Part shown: positions 7,643 to 15,791 of the stretch, one piece after another
How the letters are laid out: each line of letters opens with the position of its first letter
How positions within the stretch are numbered: position 1 is the stretch's first letter
NCBI RefSeq assembly: GCF_003628535.1
Contig: NZ_RBCI01000002.1
Location: 496,001 to 560,000, forward strand
DNA: 64,000 nt
Source of the DNA: Flavisolibacter nicotianae
Lineage (GTDB): Bacteria; Bacteroidota; Bacteroidia; Chitinophagales; Chitinophagaceae
Reading direction: 5' to 3'
Notes under the pieces: model-generated
The model's input: the letters and a program-made list of their open reading frames with translations, nothing else
Database searches by the model: none
Told to the model about the DNA's origin: nothing
Made by a program: the position numbers and the translations under genes

Positions 7643-8595
7643 TTATCCTTCACTCGCCTGCACGATAAAATACACATTTGCCACCAGGTACACCACCAGC
7701 ACCACCTGCGCCATGATCATATCAAAGCGCTTGGCTTTGCGTAGTTCGTTGCGCTTCACCAGCAGCAGGGAATAGGCCGTGGCCGTGATGATGGTAAAAT
7801 GGCAAACAGCGTCAGCCCGTGCAGGGTGTCCACCAGCGTGAACGAAGTGGATTCGGGCAGGGCTGAATCGATGATGTATTTGTTACCGATCACCGCGAAC
7901 AGCGAGCCCACGCTGAGGCCAAACCGTGAGTCCATGCCATCGGCGTGGATGTAAAAGCAAACGTAGGCAATCAGGAAGGCGATGTACATGCCGAGGAACA
8001 TCTTCCAGAACAGGCCACCCGCATCCCGCCTGATGCTTAGGCGCAGGCGGAAGGCGCTGTACTCGGTGTGCGGCTTCGCCAGGCTTTCGTCGCCAAAGGC
8101 GGTTTCGTAGGCATGGATGTTGGTGGAGAGCAGGCAACTGTCGATGGTCCAGCCCCGCAGCGTAAAGCGGGGATCGAAATGCTGGCCCACCGTGTCGGGC
8201 ACAAACACCAGCGACCGCGAATCGAACTGCGAGTTCTCGATGGAGAAGCGCAGCGTCTGCCGGTCGAAGGGGAAGTTGCCGATCTTCCAGGTGTCCTTCA
8301 TCACGCACTGGAGCTTCATCTGCAGCGATACCTGGTCGCCGGAGCTGTTGATAACGGCAAAGGATTTTTCCACGGTCTTGGCCTGCGGCACTTCCAGGTT
8401 CTGCAAAAAATTAAAATCCCTGTTCCGGTATTTCATCCACAGCCAGAGGCTGACGGTGTATTCCTTTTGCTTGAAGTCGATGTCGTGAATGCTGGTGACG
8501 TACACGCCGACTTTTACCGTGTCCCGCCGGGTGGTTTGGGCGTTAGTAAACAGCGAGAGGAGGCAAAGGCAAAGGAGGAGGGTGGGCTTGTTCAT
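7643..8595 (-). pseudogene. pentameric ligand-gated ion channel homologue, frameshifted before M4
   Basis: Start ATG at 8595, giving a signal peptide (MNKPTLLLCLCLLSLFTNA). An extracellular beta domain follows with VYVTSIHDIDFKQKEY and the FPFDRQTL loop that replaces the Cys loop in prokaryotic channels. Then come M1 (about FWKMFLGMYIAFLIAY), M2 (FGLSVGSLFAVIGNKYII) and M3. The frame breaks near 7796 at a TTTT run and stops at 7756. In the neighbouring frame the sequence continues as ITATAYSLLLVKRNEL and an M4-like helix VVLVVYLVANVYFIV, ending at a TAA at 7643-7645. One missing base explains this. The family includes GLIC-type proton-gated channels. It is either a pseudogene or an assembly error; the rest of the protein is well preserved, which favours a recent event. 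Confidence 0.8.
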
Positions 8596-9084
8596 AGAGT
8601 TGCGGTTGTGGAGGCGGCAAAATAAAACTTTCCGGGGAAAGCGTTTTGTCGCACAGGGCAAAGGAGGAAAGGAGGGTTTTTTTCTGCACCCTTTACCGAA
8701 GCGTTTCGCCTTTTGCGGAGTTGTGCTTCACACCTGCCTCATTATCCTTTACCGATGCGTCGCGCCTTTTCTGTCCACCCGGTGTCTTCGCCGCCAGCTC
8801 TGTGCGCTAGCCTTGTGGCGAGACAAAGGGACTACCTAATCTTCTTTACTGGTGCGTCTTACCTTTCCCGGAGTTGTGCGTTGGCGGTGGACGCACCGGG
8901 CACTCGAAGTGCGTCCCCCTTTCGTTGTACGAAAGCGGTCCTGGGGAGACGCCTTGCGGCAGGTGAAAGCGGTGTGCCGGGGAACTGGCTATTGCTAATG
9001 GCAATGGGCGCCGTTGCTCCCGCTGGCAGAAAAACGGAGACTGGAAGGAAGCGGTGGCATAATTCTTTAGCCGCTGCCGGTGTT
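8596..9084 (+). repeat. intergenic repeat cluster (families 1 and 2)
   Basis: No gene seen. A family 1 copy lies at 8772-8826 (GTCCACCCGGTGTCTTCGCC to CCTTGTGGCGAGAC). Family 2 units at about 8691-8730, 8747-8773 and 8843-8895 share CTTTACC, GCGTC, CCTTT, GAGTTGTGCG and GTGGACGC; another is at 10269-10319. Confidence 0.6.
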
Positions 9085-9507
9085 ATGGCAAAAAGTGAGC
9101 TCATCGTTATTATTGAGGACGACAAGGACGATCAGGACGTTCTGCGGGACGTGTTCAGGAGCCTGGACACGGTGTACGAGCTGGTGTTCTTTGAGCACGG
9201 TAATGATGCCTACAACTTTCTCATGTCAACCAGCCGCAAACCGTTTATCATCATCTCCGACATCAACCTGCCGAAAATGAACGGCATTGAGTTGAAGCGG
9301 AAGATCGATACCACCGATTACCTGCGCCGCAAAGCCATTCCGTTCGTTTTTTTTACAACGGCCGACAACCGCGGTACCATCGACAGCGCTTATGAAGTGA
9401 CCAACCTCCAGGGGTATTTCCGTAAGGGACTCCTGATGGAAGAAATCGCGGAGAACATCCGGTGCATCCTGAACTACTGGTCGAGGGCCCTGCACCCGAG
9501 CTTTTGA
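9085..9507 (+). CDS. single-domain response regulator (CheY-like)
   Basis: 140 residues from the ATG at 9085; the longer upstream frame is repeat sequence. A receiver domain only: acidic pair D12/D13 in IIEDDKDD, phosphoacceptor D59 in IISDINLPKMNG, and the conserved Lys in YFRKG. The IEDDxDD start is typical of Rcp1-like regulators that work with phytochrome or PAS kinases. There is no kinase next to it, so the partner is unknown. It faces a paralogue (9524-9940) with the same architecture and a shared Arg-Arg/Lys-Lys-Ala-Ile-Pro-Phe stretch, which suggests an old duplication. Confidence 0.92.
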   Translation: MAKSELIVIIEDDKDDQDVLRDVFRSLDTVYELVFFEHGNDAYNFLMSTSRKPFIIISDINLPKMNGIELKRKIDTTDYLRRKAIPFVFFTTADNRGTIDSAYEVTNLQGYFRKGLLMEEIAENIRCILNYWSRALHPSF

Positions 9508-9523
9508 GGCGTTCCGTTGCGGG

Positions 9524-9940
9524 TCAGTTGTTGGGATGTTTGCACGTTTGCCAGTAGTCGTAAATCAGCTTCAGCAGGCTCTTGACGCTTTCAAACAGGT
9601 TACCTTTTTCAAACAATCCCTGGACATTGAGGGTATAGACTTCCTGCACCATGGTCCGCGAAACCGTGGTGCTGAGAAAAATAAAAGGAATCGCCTTTTT
9701 GCGGAGTTCTTCATGGTCTTCTATTTTCCGGCGCAGTTCAATGCCGTCCATGCCCGGCAGCTTGTAGTCGCAAAGGATCAGGAACGGAGGTTCCTCTGCC
9801 TGGAGATACCGGAAGGCATCTTCCCCGTTATGGAGGCAAACAACCTCGTTGGGCACACCCAATTCTGCAAAGGCTAGCTGGATAAGGTCATGATCGTCGG
9901 GGTCATCGTCTATGTAAAGGATCACGCTTTCTCTCGCCAT
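9524..9940 (-). CDS. single-domain response regulator (CheY-like)
   Basis: 138 residues. Receiver domain: acidic cluster in YIDDDPDDHD, phosphoacceptor D58 in ILCDYKLPGMDG, Thr/Ser switch in FIFLST, and a Lys in LFEKGN. No output domain. It lies 16 nt from, and convergent with, its paralogue at 9085-9507. Phosphotransfer to or from a hybrid kinase elsewhere is likely; nothing in the window identifies it. Confidence 0.92.
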   Translation of the reverse strand: MARESVILYIDDDPDDHDLIQLAFAELGVPNEVVCLHNGEDAFRYLQAEEPPFLILCDYKLPGMDGIELRRKIEDHEELRKKAIPFIFLSTTVSRTMVQEVYTLNVQGLFEKGNLFESVKSLLKLIYDYWQTCKHPNN

Positions 9941-10446
9941 CGGATAAGTTTAAACTCCCCGTACCTGCAATTTTCCAACCATGGCAAGGCGCTGGCTGAA
10001 AGGAGAGGTGTAATAGCAGACCCCCGCGCAGAGGTTCCTCCCTGCCGCCCTTATGATAAAACCTTGTTTTTTCGTATGTCCCGGTCTTCGCAGTTGGCCC
10101 CTTATGTCAGCCTTGTGGCGGAACCCCGGGATATAGCGGGACGTCATTTCTGCCGCCCTGCCTTCCCGGACGTAAAAGAGTGCGACGCAACGAAAGCTAA
10201 ATCGGAGTCCGGCAGCCGGTTCCATAAAAAAACATCTTCCGACCACCAGGGCCGGCTACGATGTCTTGCTTTACCAATGCGTCTCACCTTTCCTGGCCTT
10301 GTGCGTTAGTGGTGGACGCAGCGGGTCATGCCAATCAATGCATCACCGTTCTTCGCACAAAAGCTGCGGGGAAACGCAGGGAGACCGTGATAAGCGTCGC
10401 GTTTACCGTTCTGAAAACCCCAAACCCCAGACTCCAGACTCCAAAC
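9941..10446 (+). repeat. gene-free repeat cluster
   Basis: Holds family 1 copy E at 10078-10130 (GTCCCGGTCTTCGC to GTGGCGGAACCCCGGG), an 18-bp core GTGCGACGCAACGAAAGC (10180-10197) whose reverse complement is at 58668-58685, and a family 2 unit at 10269-10319. No open frame here resembles a protein. Confidence 0.6.
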
Positions 10447-11940
10447 TCACCCAGCCTGTTTTTTCACCAGGTTGCCCAGCAGCTTCAGGCCGTAATCAAT
10501 GTCCTCGTTCCAGGGCTTGCCAAAGGAGATTCGCATACAGTGCGAGAAATTGCAGGAGGCCGAAAATATCTTTCCCGGCACGATGGCGATCTGCTGCTTC
10601 AGCGCCTCGCTGCGCAGGCGGAACACGTCCACGGTTTCATCCAGTTCCAGCCACAGCACAAAGCCGCCGTGGGGCTGCGAGATCCGGGTGCCGGCGGGGA
10701 AGTGCTCGATGATGCTTTGCGTATAGCGCAGGCACTGCGTGTGCAGGGCCTGGCGCAGCCCGCGGAGGTGAAGGTCGTAGCGGCCCGTTTGCAGGAAGTG
10801 CGCCACCGCCGCCTGCGGCAGGGTAGGGCAACTGATGTTTTGCATCCGCTTGATCTGCGCCACGGCAGCCTGGAAGCGGCCCGGCAGCACCCAGCCGATG
10901 CGGTAACCCGGCGCCAGCGACTTGGAGAGTGAAGAGCAGTGCATCACCAGCCCGGAAGTGTCGAAGGCCTTGCAGGTGCGGGGGCGGGCCTTGCCGAAAT
11001 ACAGCTCGCCGTAGATATCGTCTTCGATCAGCGGGATCTCGTGCCTGGTGATGAGTGCCACCAGCGCCTTCTTCTGCTCATCGGGCATACAGGAGCCCAG
11101 CGGGTTGCTGAAATTGGGCACGCACACAACGGCCCTGATGCTGAAGTTGCGGATGGCGGTTTGCAGGCAGTCGAGGTCGAGACCCGTCACGGGGCAGGAG
11201 GAGATTTCCACCACCTTCAGGCCCAGGGCCTCAATGGCCTGGTAAATACCGAAATAGGTGGGACATTCCACCGCCACCGTATCGCCGGGACGGGTCACGG
11301 CTTTGAGGCAGGTGTTGATGGCTTCGAGGCAGCCCGTGGTCACGATCACGTCCTCGGGAGCCACGTGGCCGCCCCAGTTGAAGGCCAGGCGGGCCACCTG
11401 CTTGCGCAGTTCGGGGTTGCCCCTGGTGTTCTCGTACGAGATGCCGTGGTCCGTCGTGTTGCGCAGGGCATGCACCATGGACTTATTCAGCTTGGCCGCC
11501 GGCAGCAGGCTCACGTCGGGCACGCCGAGGGCAAAGTTGTATTTGATGGGTGCCGCAATGTCGCTGTAGATCTCGGCGATCATGTCCTTCACACTCACGT
11601 TGTGCGACTGCACATCGGAGGGCACGCCGGCCGGCAGCGCCGGGATGCGCCGGCGGTTGAAGCGGACGTAATACCCGCTTTTTGGCCGGCTTTCGATCAG
11701 GCCCTTGCCTTCGAGGTGGTAATAGGCCTGGAAGGCCGTGCCCATGGAGATGCTTTTTTCTTCGGCCAGCGTACGAACGGAGGGCAGCTTGTCGCCGATG
11801 CGGAGCGCTTCGGTGTTGATGAGGGCTTCGATGTGCGAGGCGATCTGGAGGTATTTGGCCCCCCCGCCCCCCGAGGGGGGAGTGGCCAGCGCACTGACCT
11901 CGCTTTGCAAGCTGGTTTCTTCCTGTGTGACGGTTTTCAT
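10447..11940 (-). CDS. MocR-type transcription regulator (GntR HTH fused to class I aminotransferase)
   Basis: 497 residues. After an unusual N-terminus (residues 1-28, see below) comes a GntR winged helix (about 30-95: IASHIEALI, LPSVRTLAEE, YYHLEGKGLIESRPKSGYYV). A class I aminotransferase fold follows from about 130 to the end, with PLP lysine K340 in SSLSKSLAPGYRIGW. MocR proteins use PLP or an amino acid as effector and control vitamin B6, GABA, taurine or transporter genes. The target here is unknown; the DMT exporter at 12971 is a possible neighbour target. Residues about 12-26 (SEVSALATPPSGGG) are encoded by a palindromic repeat that also occurs in the IlvE N-terminus, so the true start may be further in. 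Confidence 0.9.
   Translation of the reverse strand: MKTVTQEETSLQSEVSALATPPSGGGGAKYLQIASHIEALINTEALRIGDKLPSVRTLAEEKSISMGTAFQAYYHLEGKGLIESRPKSGYYVRFNRRRIPALPAGVPSDVQSHNVSVKDMIAEIYSDIAAPIKYNFALGVPDVSLLPAAKLNKSMVHALRNTTDHGISYENTRGNPELRKQVARLAFNWGGHVAPEDVIVTTGCLEAINTCLKAVTRPGDTVAVECPTYFGIYQAIEALGLKVVEISSCPVTGLDLDCLQTAIRNFSIRAVVCVPNFSNPLGSCMPDEQKKALVALITRHEIPLIEDDIYGELYFGKARPRTCKAFDTSGLVMHCSSLSKSLAPGYRIGWVLPGRFQAAVAQIKRMQNISCPTLPQAAVAHFLQTGRYDLHLRGLRQALHTQCLRYTQSIIEHFPAGTRISQPHGGFVLWLELDETVDVFRLRSEALKQQIAIVPGKIFSASCNFSHCMRISFGKPWNEDIDYGLKLLGNLVKKQAG
11858..11915 (-). repeat. palindromic repeat family 3 inside the MocR N-terminus
   Basis: CCCCCCGAGGGGGG palindrome followed by AGTGGCCAGCGCACTGACC. 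The same unit is at 14555-14603 in the ilvE start and, diverged, at 58745-58785 in the flippase end. Confidence 0.65.
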
Positions 11941-12028
11941 GTTTGTCTGTTTTCGTTTTGACCCACCGTTGAGTTTTTTGGGTTCAGTTATTCACTTCTT
12001 GTTTCCCTCGCCGGAGAGGATGGTCATT

Positions 12029-12297
12029 TAGGTTGACCCACCCCTGCGCCGTTTAAAGAACAACCCTTTCCGAACCTGCTCCCCTCCAGGGAGGGGATGG
12101 TCGCTTTAGGGGGATGCGGGGATGGCCGTTTGCAGTTGAGGAATGGAATGGTCGTTTTCATGCAGACAATTCTTTTCCTGTTTACCGTCTTTCATTCCTG
12201 GTCAAAAAAGAAAGGGTAGATCCAGGGAACACATCCCCTCCCTGGAGGGGAGCACCTAACGTTTGACTATAGTTTAGGCGATCCAGGGGTGGGTTTC
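12029..12297 (+). repeat. long imperfect inverted-repeat element
   Basis: Outer arms ACCCACCCCTGCGCC (12035 on) and CCAGGGGTGGGTT (near 12285). Inner perfect 23-bp arms are centred on CCCCTCCAGGGAGGGG, at 12077-12099 and 12232-12254. This looks like a non-autonomous repeat or MITE-like unit. It fills most of the gap 11941-12373, which has no gene. Confidence 0.6.
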
Positions 12298-12373
12298 TGT
12301 TATGACCAAAGGTTCACTCCCGTTTCCGTTTCACCGCTTCCGGTACGCCGTTCCTTTCTTCATATATTTCTAT

Positions 12374-12727
12374 TCAGGCAGCAAGCTCCTTCAACACGGC
12401 TTCCACGTCATGGATCACCAGCATCGCGTCAAAGCGAAGAAAGGAAACACCCAACTTTTCCAGTTCTTCCTGTCGTCGCTGATCCCGCAACCTGGCCTCT
12501 TCACTGTCGTGTGTGATGCCGTCCACTTCAAGAGCAAGCTGCAGATCCTTGCAATAAAAATCAACGATGTACTTGCCGATGGGCCGCTGCCGGTCAAAAT
12601 CGTAACCGCCCATTTTTCCCCGTTTCAGCTCTTGCCAGAGTTTGACTTCAGAGAACGTCATCCCGCTTCGCAACTTTTTGGCAAAGGCTTTCCGGTTTGG
12701 TTCGTAGGGAATGATGCGGCGTTTCAT
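12374..12727 (-). CDS. DUF559 endonuclease-like protein
   Basis: 117 residues, start ATG at 12727. The DUF559/Vsr-like layout is clear: RSGMTFSEVKLWQELK, then YDFDRQRPIGKYIVDFYC and LALEVDGITHD, then LGVSFLRFDA. The IVDFYC and LEVDG strands carry the Asp and Glu expected at the metal site of a PD-(D/E)xK fold. DUF559 proteins resemble very-short-patch repair nucleases, but their role is not established. Related repeats sit on both sides (12029-12297 and 12783-12870), so gene and repeats may have moved together. Confidence 0.9.
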   Translation of the reverse strand: MKRRIIPYEPNRKAFAKKLRSGMTFSEVKLWQELKRGKMGGYDFDRQRPIGKYIVDFYCKDLQLALEVDGITHDSEEARLRDQRRQEELEKLGVSFLRFDAMLVIHDVEAVLKELAA

Positions 12728-12782
12728 TGCTCTTTTTTGAGCCCGCCTTTCGGCGTTTTGTTGATCATCCTTTTTGATAGCT

Positions 12783-12870
12783 TGAACCCACCCCTTGGCC
12801 GCTCAAAGCACTGTCTTTTCCGCGTTGCTACCCGCCGGAAACGGGATGGCCGTCTGCAGCAGGAAAGGAT
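12783..12870 (+). repeat. diverged copy of the left arm of the 12029 element
   Basis: Shares AACCCACCCC, GGCCG, CAAAG, then GGGATGGCCGTCTGCAG with 12029-12150, in the same orientation. Lies directly upstream of the DUF559 gene. Confidence 0.5.
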
Positions 12871-12970
12871 GATCGTTTGCGGCGGACAGCGTTGCCACGC
12901 TATCTGATCTACCCAAAAATAAAAAATCTGCATCTGTTCTATATCAGCCGAACAAAAGAAATTTGTTGGT

Positions 12971-13948
12971 ATGAAACGGGAACAACGAAAGGCCTACATA
13001 GCCCTGGCCCTGGTGAGCTTTTTCTGGGGCACCACCTACCTGGCGTCGAAGATCAGCGCCCACTACATGCCAGGACTGTTCGTGGCCGGTGTGCGGCAGG
13101 CCATCAGCGGGGCCATCCTGGTCGGTTATTTCAAAAGCCGGGGCTATGCCTGGCCCGACAAAAAGTCCTTGCTGAAGATCGCCATCCAGGGGTTCTTTTT
13201 GCTTTGCATCAGCAACGGCCTGCTCACCTGGGCGATGGAATACATCGACAGCGGGCTGGGAGCCATCATTGCGGGCATGGTGCCGCTCTTTGTGGCCCTG
13301 TTCAGCATCTGGCTGCTACGCTTTGCCCGGTTCACACCGCTGATGGTCGTGGGACTGCTGGTGGGCTTTGGCGGCATCGTGACGATCTTTTGCGAGCACT
13401 TCGTGCAACTGCTCGACAGCCGCTTTGCCTTCGGCATCGGGCTGGCACTGATCGCCACCATCTCGTGGTCGTTCGGTACCGTGTTCGCTTCCCGCTACAA
13501 GCCAAAAACCGATATCCTGTTTGGCGTCGGGCTGCAGATGCTGATCGCCGGCACCATTATGCTGGCGGTGTGCGGTGTTTCGGGGAAATACGTGAACTTA
13601 ATGGACGCAAATCCGGACGCCCTTTGGGGATTGCTCTACCTGATTGTGATCGGTTCGCTGCTGACCTATTCGGCCTACGTCTTTGCCGTGAGCAAGCTGC
13701 CGCCGACCCAGGTGTCGGTGTACGCCTACATCAACCCGATCGTCGCCATCTTCCTGGGCTGGCTGATCCTGGATGAGCGCATGAGCATGAATGTGATGAC
13801 CGGCACCCTGATCACGCTGGGCGGTGTGTGGCTGGTGAACAAAGAGTTCAAAAAGCAGCGGGCAGTTGAACCACAGGGGCACAGGGACACGGAGGTGCAC
13901 GAAGAATACGTTTCACTGCTTCCAAAAAAAGAAGATGAAAGAGCATGA
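12971..13948 (+). CDS. EamA/DMT-family transporter
   Basis: 325 residues with ten hydrophobic segments in two EamA halves (about 8-140 and 155-290). The start motif SFFWGTTYLASKI and the second-half GSLLTYSAYVFAVSKLP and INPIVAIFLGW motifs are those of drug/metabolite exporters of the RhaT/YdcZ type. These are inner-membrane exporters of amino acids or small metabolites; the substrate cannot be predicted. The C-terminal tail after residue 295 (RAVEPQGHRDTEVHEE) is polar and is encoded by a low-complexity repeat-like sequence, not by the EamA fold. The gene overlaps the GNAT start by 4 nt (ATGA), so the two are translationally coupled. Confidence 0.92.
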   Translation: MKREQRKAYIALALVSFFWGTTYLASKISAHYMPGLFVAGVRQAISGAILVGYFKSRGYAWPDKKSLLKIAIQGFFLLCISNGLLTWAMEYIDSGLGAIIAGMVPLFVALFSIWLLRFARFTPLMVVGLLVGFGGIVTIFCEHFVQLLDSRFAFGIGLALIATISWSFGTVFASRYKPKTDILFGVGLQMLIAGTIMLAVCGVSGKYVNLMDANPDALWGLLYLIVIGSLLTYSAYVFAVSKLPPTQVSVYAYINPIVAIFLGWLILDERMSMNVMTGTLITLGGVWLVNKEFKKQRAVEPQGHRDTEVHEEYVSLLPKKEDERA

Positions 13949-14466
13949 GCAAGATTGAAATCATTCCTTACAAGGCAGAACATGCCTGGCATTTCGAGCG
14001 GCTGAACAAAGCCTGGATCGAAAAATATTTTGTGCTGGAAGACCTGGACAAATGGGTGCTGGAAAATCCGCACGAAGCCATTCTTTCCAGGGGCGGCGCC
14101 ATCCTCATGGCAACCTGTGATGGCGTGATCGCCGGCACGGTCGCTTTGCTGAAGGTAGATGAGGACGAGTACGAGTTTGCCAAGATGGCTGTCGACGAAG
14201 CCTGCCAGCGCCGCGGCATTGCCGAAGCCCTGAGCTACGCGGCGTTCGACAGGGCCCGGGAGCTGGGTGCGAAAAAAGTGACGCTGTACTCGCAAACATC
14301 GCTGGCACCGGCCATCAACCTCTATCGCAAGCTGGGTTTCGTGGAAGTGCCGATGGACAACCAGTTGTACAAGCGGGCCAATATCAAAATGGAAATTAGC
14401 CTCCCCACCCTCCAAAGGAGGGAGTCGCCACAGCACAAAGGCCCGCTTGGGCGACTACCTTCCTGA
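13945..14466 (+). CDS. GNAT-family N-acetyltransferase
   Basis: 173 residues. The acetyl-CoA site is Q/RxxGxA-like (CQRRGIAEAL), preceded by the strand EFAKMAVDEA and followed by the ALGAKKVTLYSQTSLAPAINLYRKLGF segment that closes a GNAT domain. Coupled to the DMT exporter; an export and acetylation pair acting on the same small molecule is plausible but unproven. The domain ends near residue 152 (KMEISL). The last 20 residues are encoded by a GGAGGG-type palindromic repeat and look like an accidental extension. Confidence 0.9.
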   Translation: MSKIEIIPYKAEHAWHFERLNKAWIEKYFVLEDLDKWVLENPHEAILSRGGAILMATCDGVIAGTVALLKVDEDEYEFAKMAVDEACQRRGIAEALSYAAFDRARELGAKKVTLYSQTSLAPAINLYRKLGFVEVPMDNQLYKRANIKMEISLPTLQRRESPQHKGPLGRLPS

Positions 14467-14517
14467 ACTTATATTTCGATATAAAAGCAAATTCAAGAAC
14501 GATTAAAACATCAACAC

Positions 14518-15648
14518 ATGCAAACAGTCAATGAAAAAGAGTTTCCGTTGGAAAGTGAGGTTGGTGCGTTGGCCACTCCCCCCTCGGGGGTCAGGGGGGC
14601 TATCCCGGTAGAAAAAACAACCCACGCTACTTTGCACCAGGTGGATTGGAACGACCTGCCCTTTGGCAAATATGTGTCCGACCATATGTTCATCTGCCGG
14701 TACAAGGCCGGTGAATGGCAGGAGCCCAAGGTGCAGCCTTTTCAAAACCTTTCCCTCGCACCCACGGCGCTGGCCTTGCACTACGGCCAGTCGGTGTTCG
14801 AAGGCATGAAGGCCTTTCGCATGCACGACGGCGCCATCAACATTTTTCGCATCGAAAAGCACCACGAGCGGCTGAACGCATCGCTGCGCCGCATGTGCAT
14901 GCCTTCCATTCCCTACGGGCTGTTTGCAGCGGCCCTTCAGCAACTGGTCAGGGTGGACGAAGCCTGGGTGCCCGAAGGCGAAGACGTGGCCCTCTACCTC
15001 CGGCCGCTGGTCTTTGCCAGCGAAGCAAAATTCGGGGTGAAGATTTCCGATGAATATCTCTTTCTCGTCATCACCGGTCCTGTTCACACGCTCTACCAGA
15101 AGCCGATCCGGATCAAAGCGGAGCGCCACTACATCCGGGCAGCCAAAGGCGGTACCGGTTTTGCCAAATGTGCCGGCAACTACGGCGGTGCATTCTATGC
15201 CACGCAAAAGGCAAAAGAAGAAGGTTTTGACAACATCCTCTGGCTCGATGCCTGCGGGCACGAATACGTGGAGGAAAGCGGCACCATGAACCTGCTGTTT
15301 GTGGTGGACGGAAAGCTGGTCACACCGCCGGTGTCGGATACCATCCTGAACGGCGTGACGAGGGATTGCCTGTTGCAGCTTGCGGCCGGCATGGGCATTC
15401 CTGTCGAAGAACGGCCGGTGGGGATCAGCGAGATCGTCGACGGCCTGCAAGGCGGGCGGCTGACGGAAGCCTTTGGCGCTGGCACGGCGGCCGTGGTGGC
15501 ACCGGTGAGCACCATCGGCATCGATGACCAATTGTATGAACTACCAACGTACAACGAAGACAATGTGATGTTCCGCCTGAAAAAAGCGCTGGAGGACCTT
15601 CGCAGCGGGAGAACAGAAGATCGCTTTGGCTGGAACAACGTGGTGTGA
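14518..15648 (+). CDS. ilvE: branched-chain amino acid aminotransferase
   Basis: 376 residues. Transfers the amino group between glutamate and the 2-keto acids of Val, Leu and Ile (class IV PLP enzyme, cytoplasmic). It has the type II BCAT length and motifs: HYGQSVFEGMKAFR, ALYLRPLVFA, PLP lysine K217 in GFAKCAGNYGG, EESGTMNLLFV, and GTAAVVAPV near the end. The N-terminal 32 residues include SEVGALATPPSG, which comes from repeat family 3 (also in the MocR gene). The enzyme fold begins near TTHATLHQVDW, so the repeat either extended the gene or the true start lies after it. Confidence 0.95.
   Translation: MQTVNEKEFPLESEVGALATPPSGVRGAIPVEKTTHATLHQVDWNDLPFGKYVSDHMFICRYKAGEWQEPKVQPFQNLSLAPTALALHYGQSVFEGMKAFRMHDGAINIFRIEKHHERLNASLRRMCMPSIPYGLFAAALQQLVRVDEAWVPEGEDVALYLRPLVFASEAKFGVKISDEYLFLVITGPVHTLYQKPIRIKAERHYIRAAKGGTGFAKCAGNYGGAFYATQKAKEEGFDNILWLDACGHEYVEESGTMNLLFVVDGKLVTPPVSDTILNGVTRDCLLQLAAGMGIPVEERPVGISEIVDGLQGGRLTEAFGAGTAAVVAPVSTIGIDDQLYELPTYNEDNVMFRLKKALEDLRSGRTEDRFGWNNVV
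14555..14603 (+). repeat. palindromic repeat family 3 inside the ilvE start
   Basis: AGTGAGGTTGGTGCGTTGGC then ACTCCCCCCTCGGGGGTCAG: the reverse complement of the unit at 11858-11915, with a CCCCCTCGGGGG core. Confidence 0.65.
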
Positions 15649-15649
15649 G

Positions 15650-15780
15650 GAAAGTGAAACGTCAAACGTGAAAAGGAGCGTTCTGCGGTTACGGTTTCCC
15701 GGTGGCCATCGCCCCGGTGTACAATGCATTCAACTCGTGAACCCGTGAACGTTTCGCACGTTTAACGTTTGACGTCTTAC
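15650..15780 (+). repeat. long imperfect palindrome (family 4)
   Basis: Left arm AAGTGAAACGTCAAACGTG (15653 on), right arm CACGTTTAACGTTTGACGTC (15758-15777). A related palindrome lies between nusA and infB (55460-55550). It sits between two convergent genes, so it may also end transcription. Confidence 0.55.
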
Positions 15781-15791
15781 TGTTGTTGCCC

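Noticed and set aside
10939-11961. 340-residue His/Gly/Asp-rich frame opposite the MocR gene
   Set aside because: Typical antisense composition; the MocR regulator has clear motifs on the other strand.
14503-15531. 342-residue open frame opposite ilvE
   Set aside because: Shadow of a GC-rich gene; starts inside repeat sequence.
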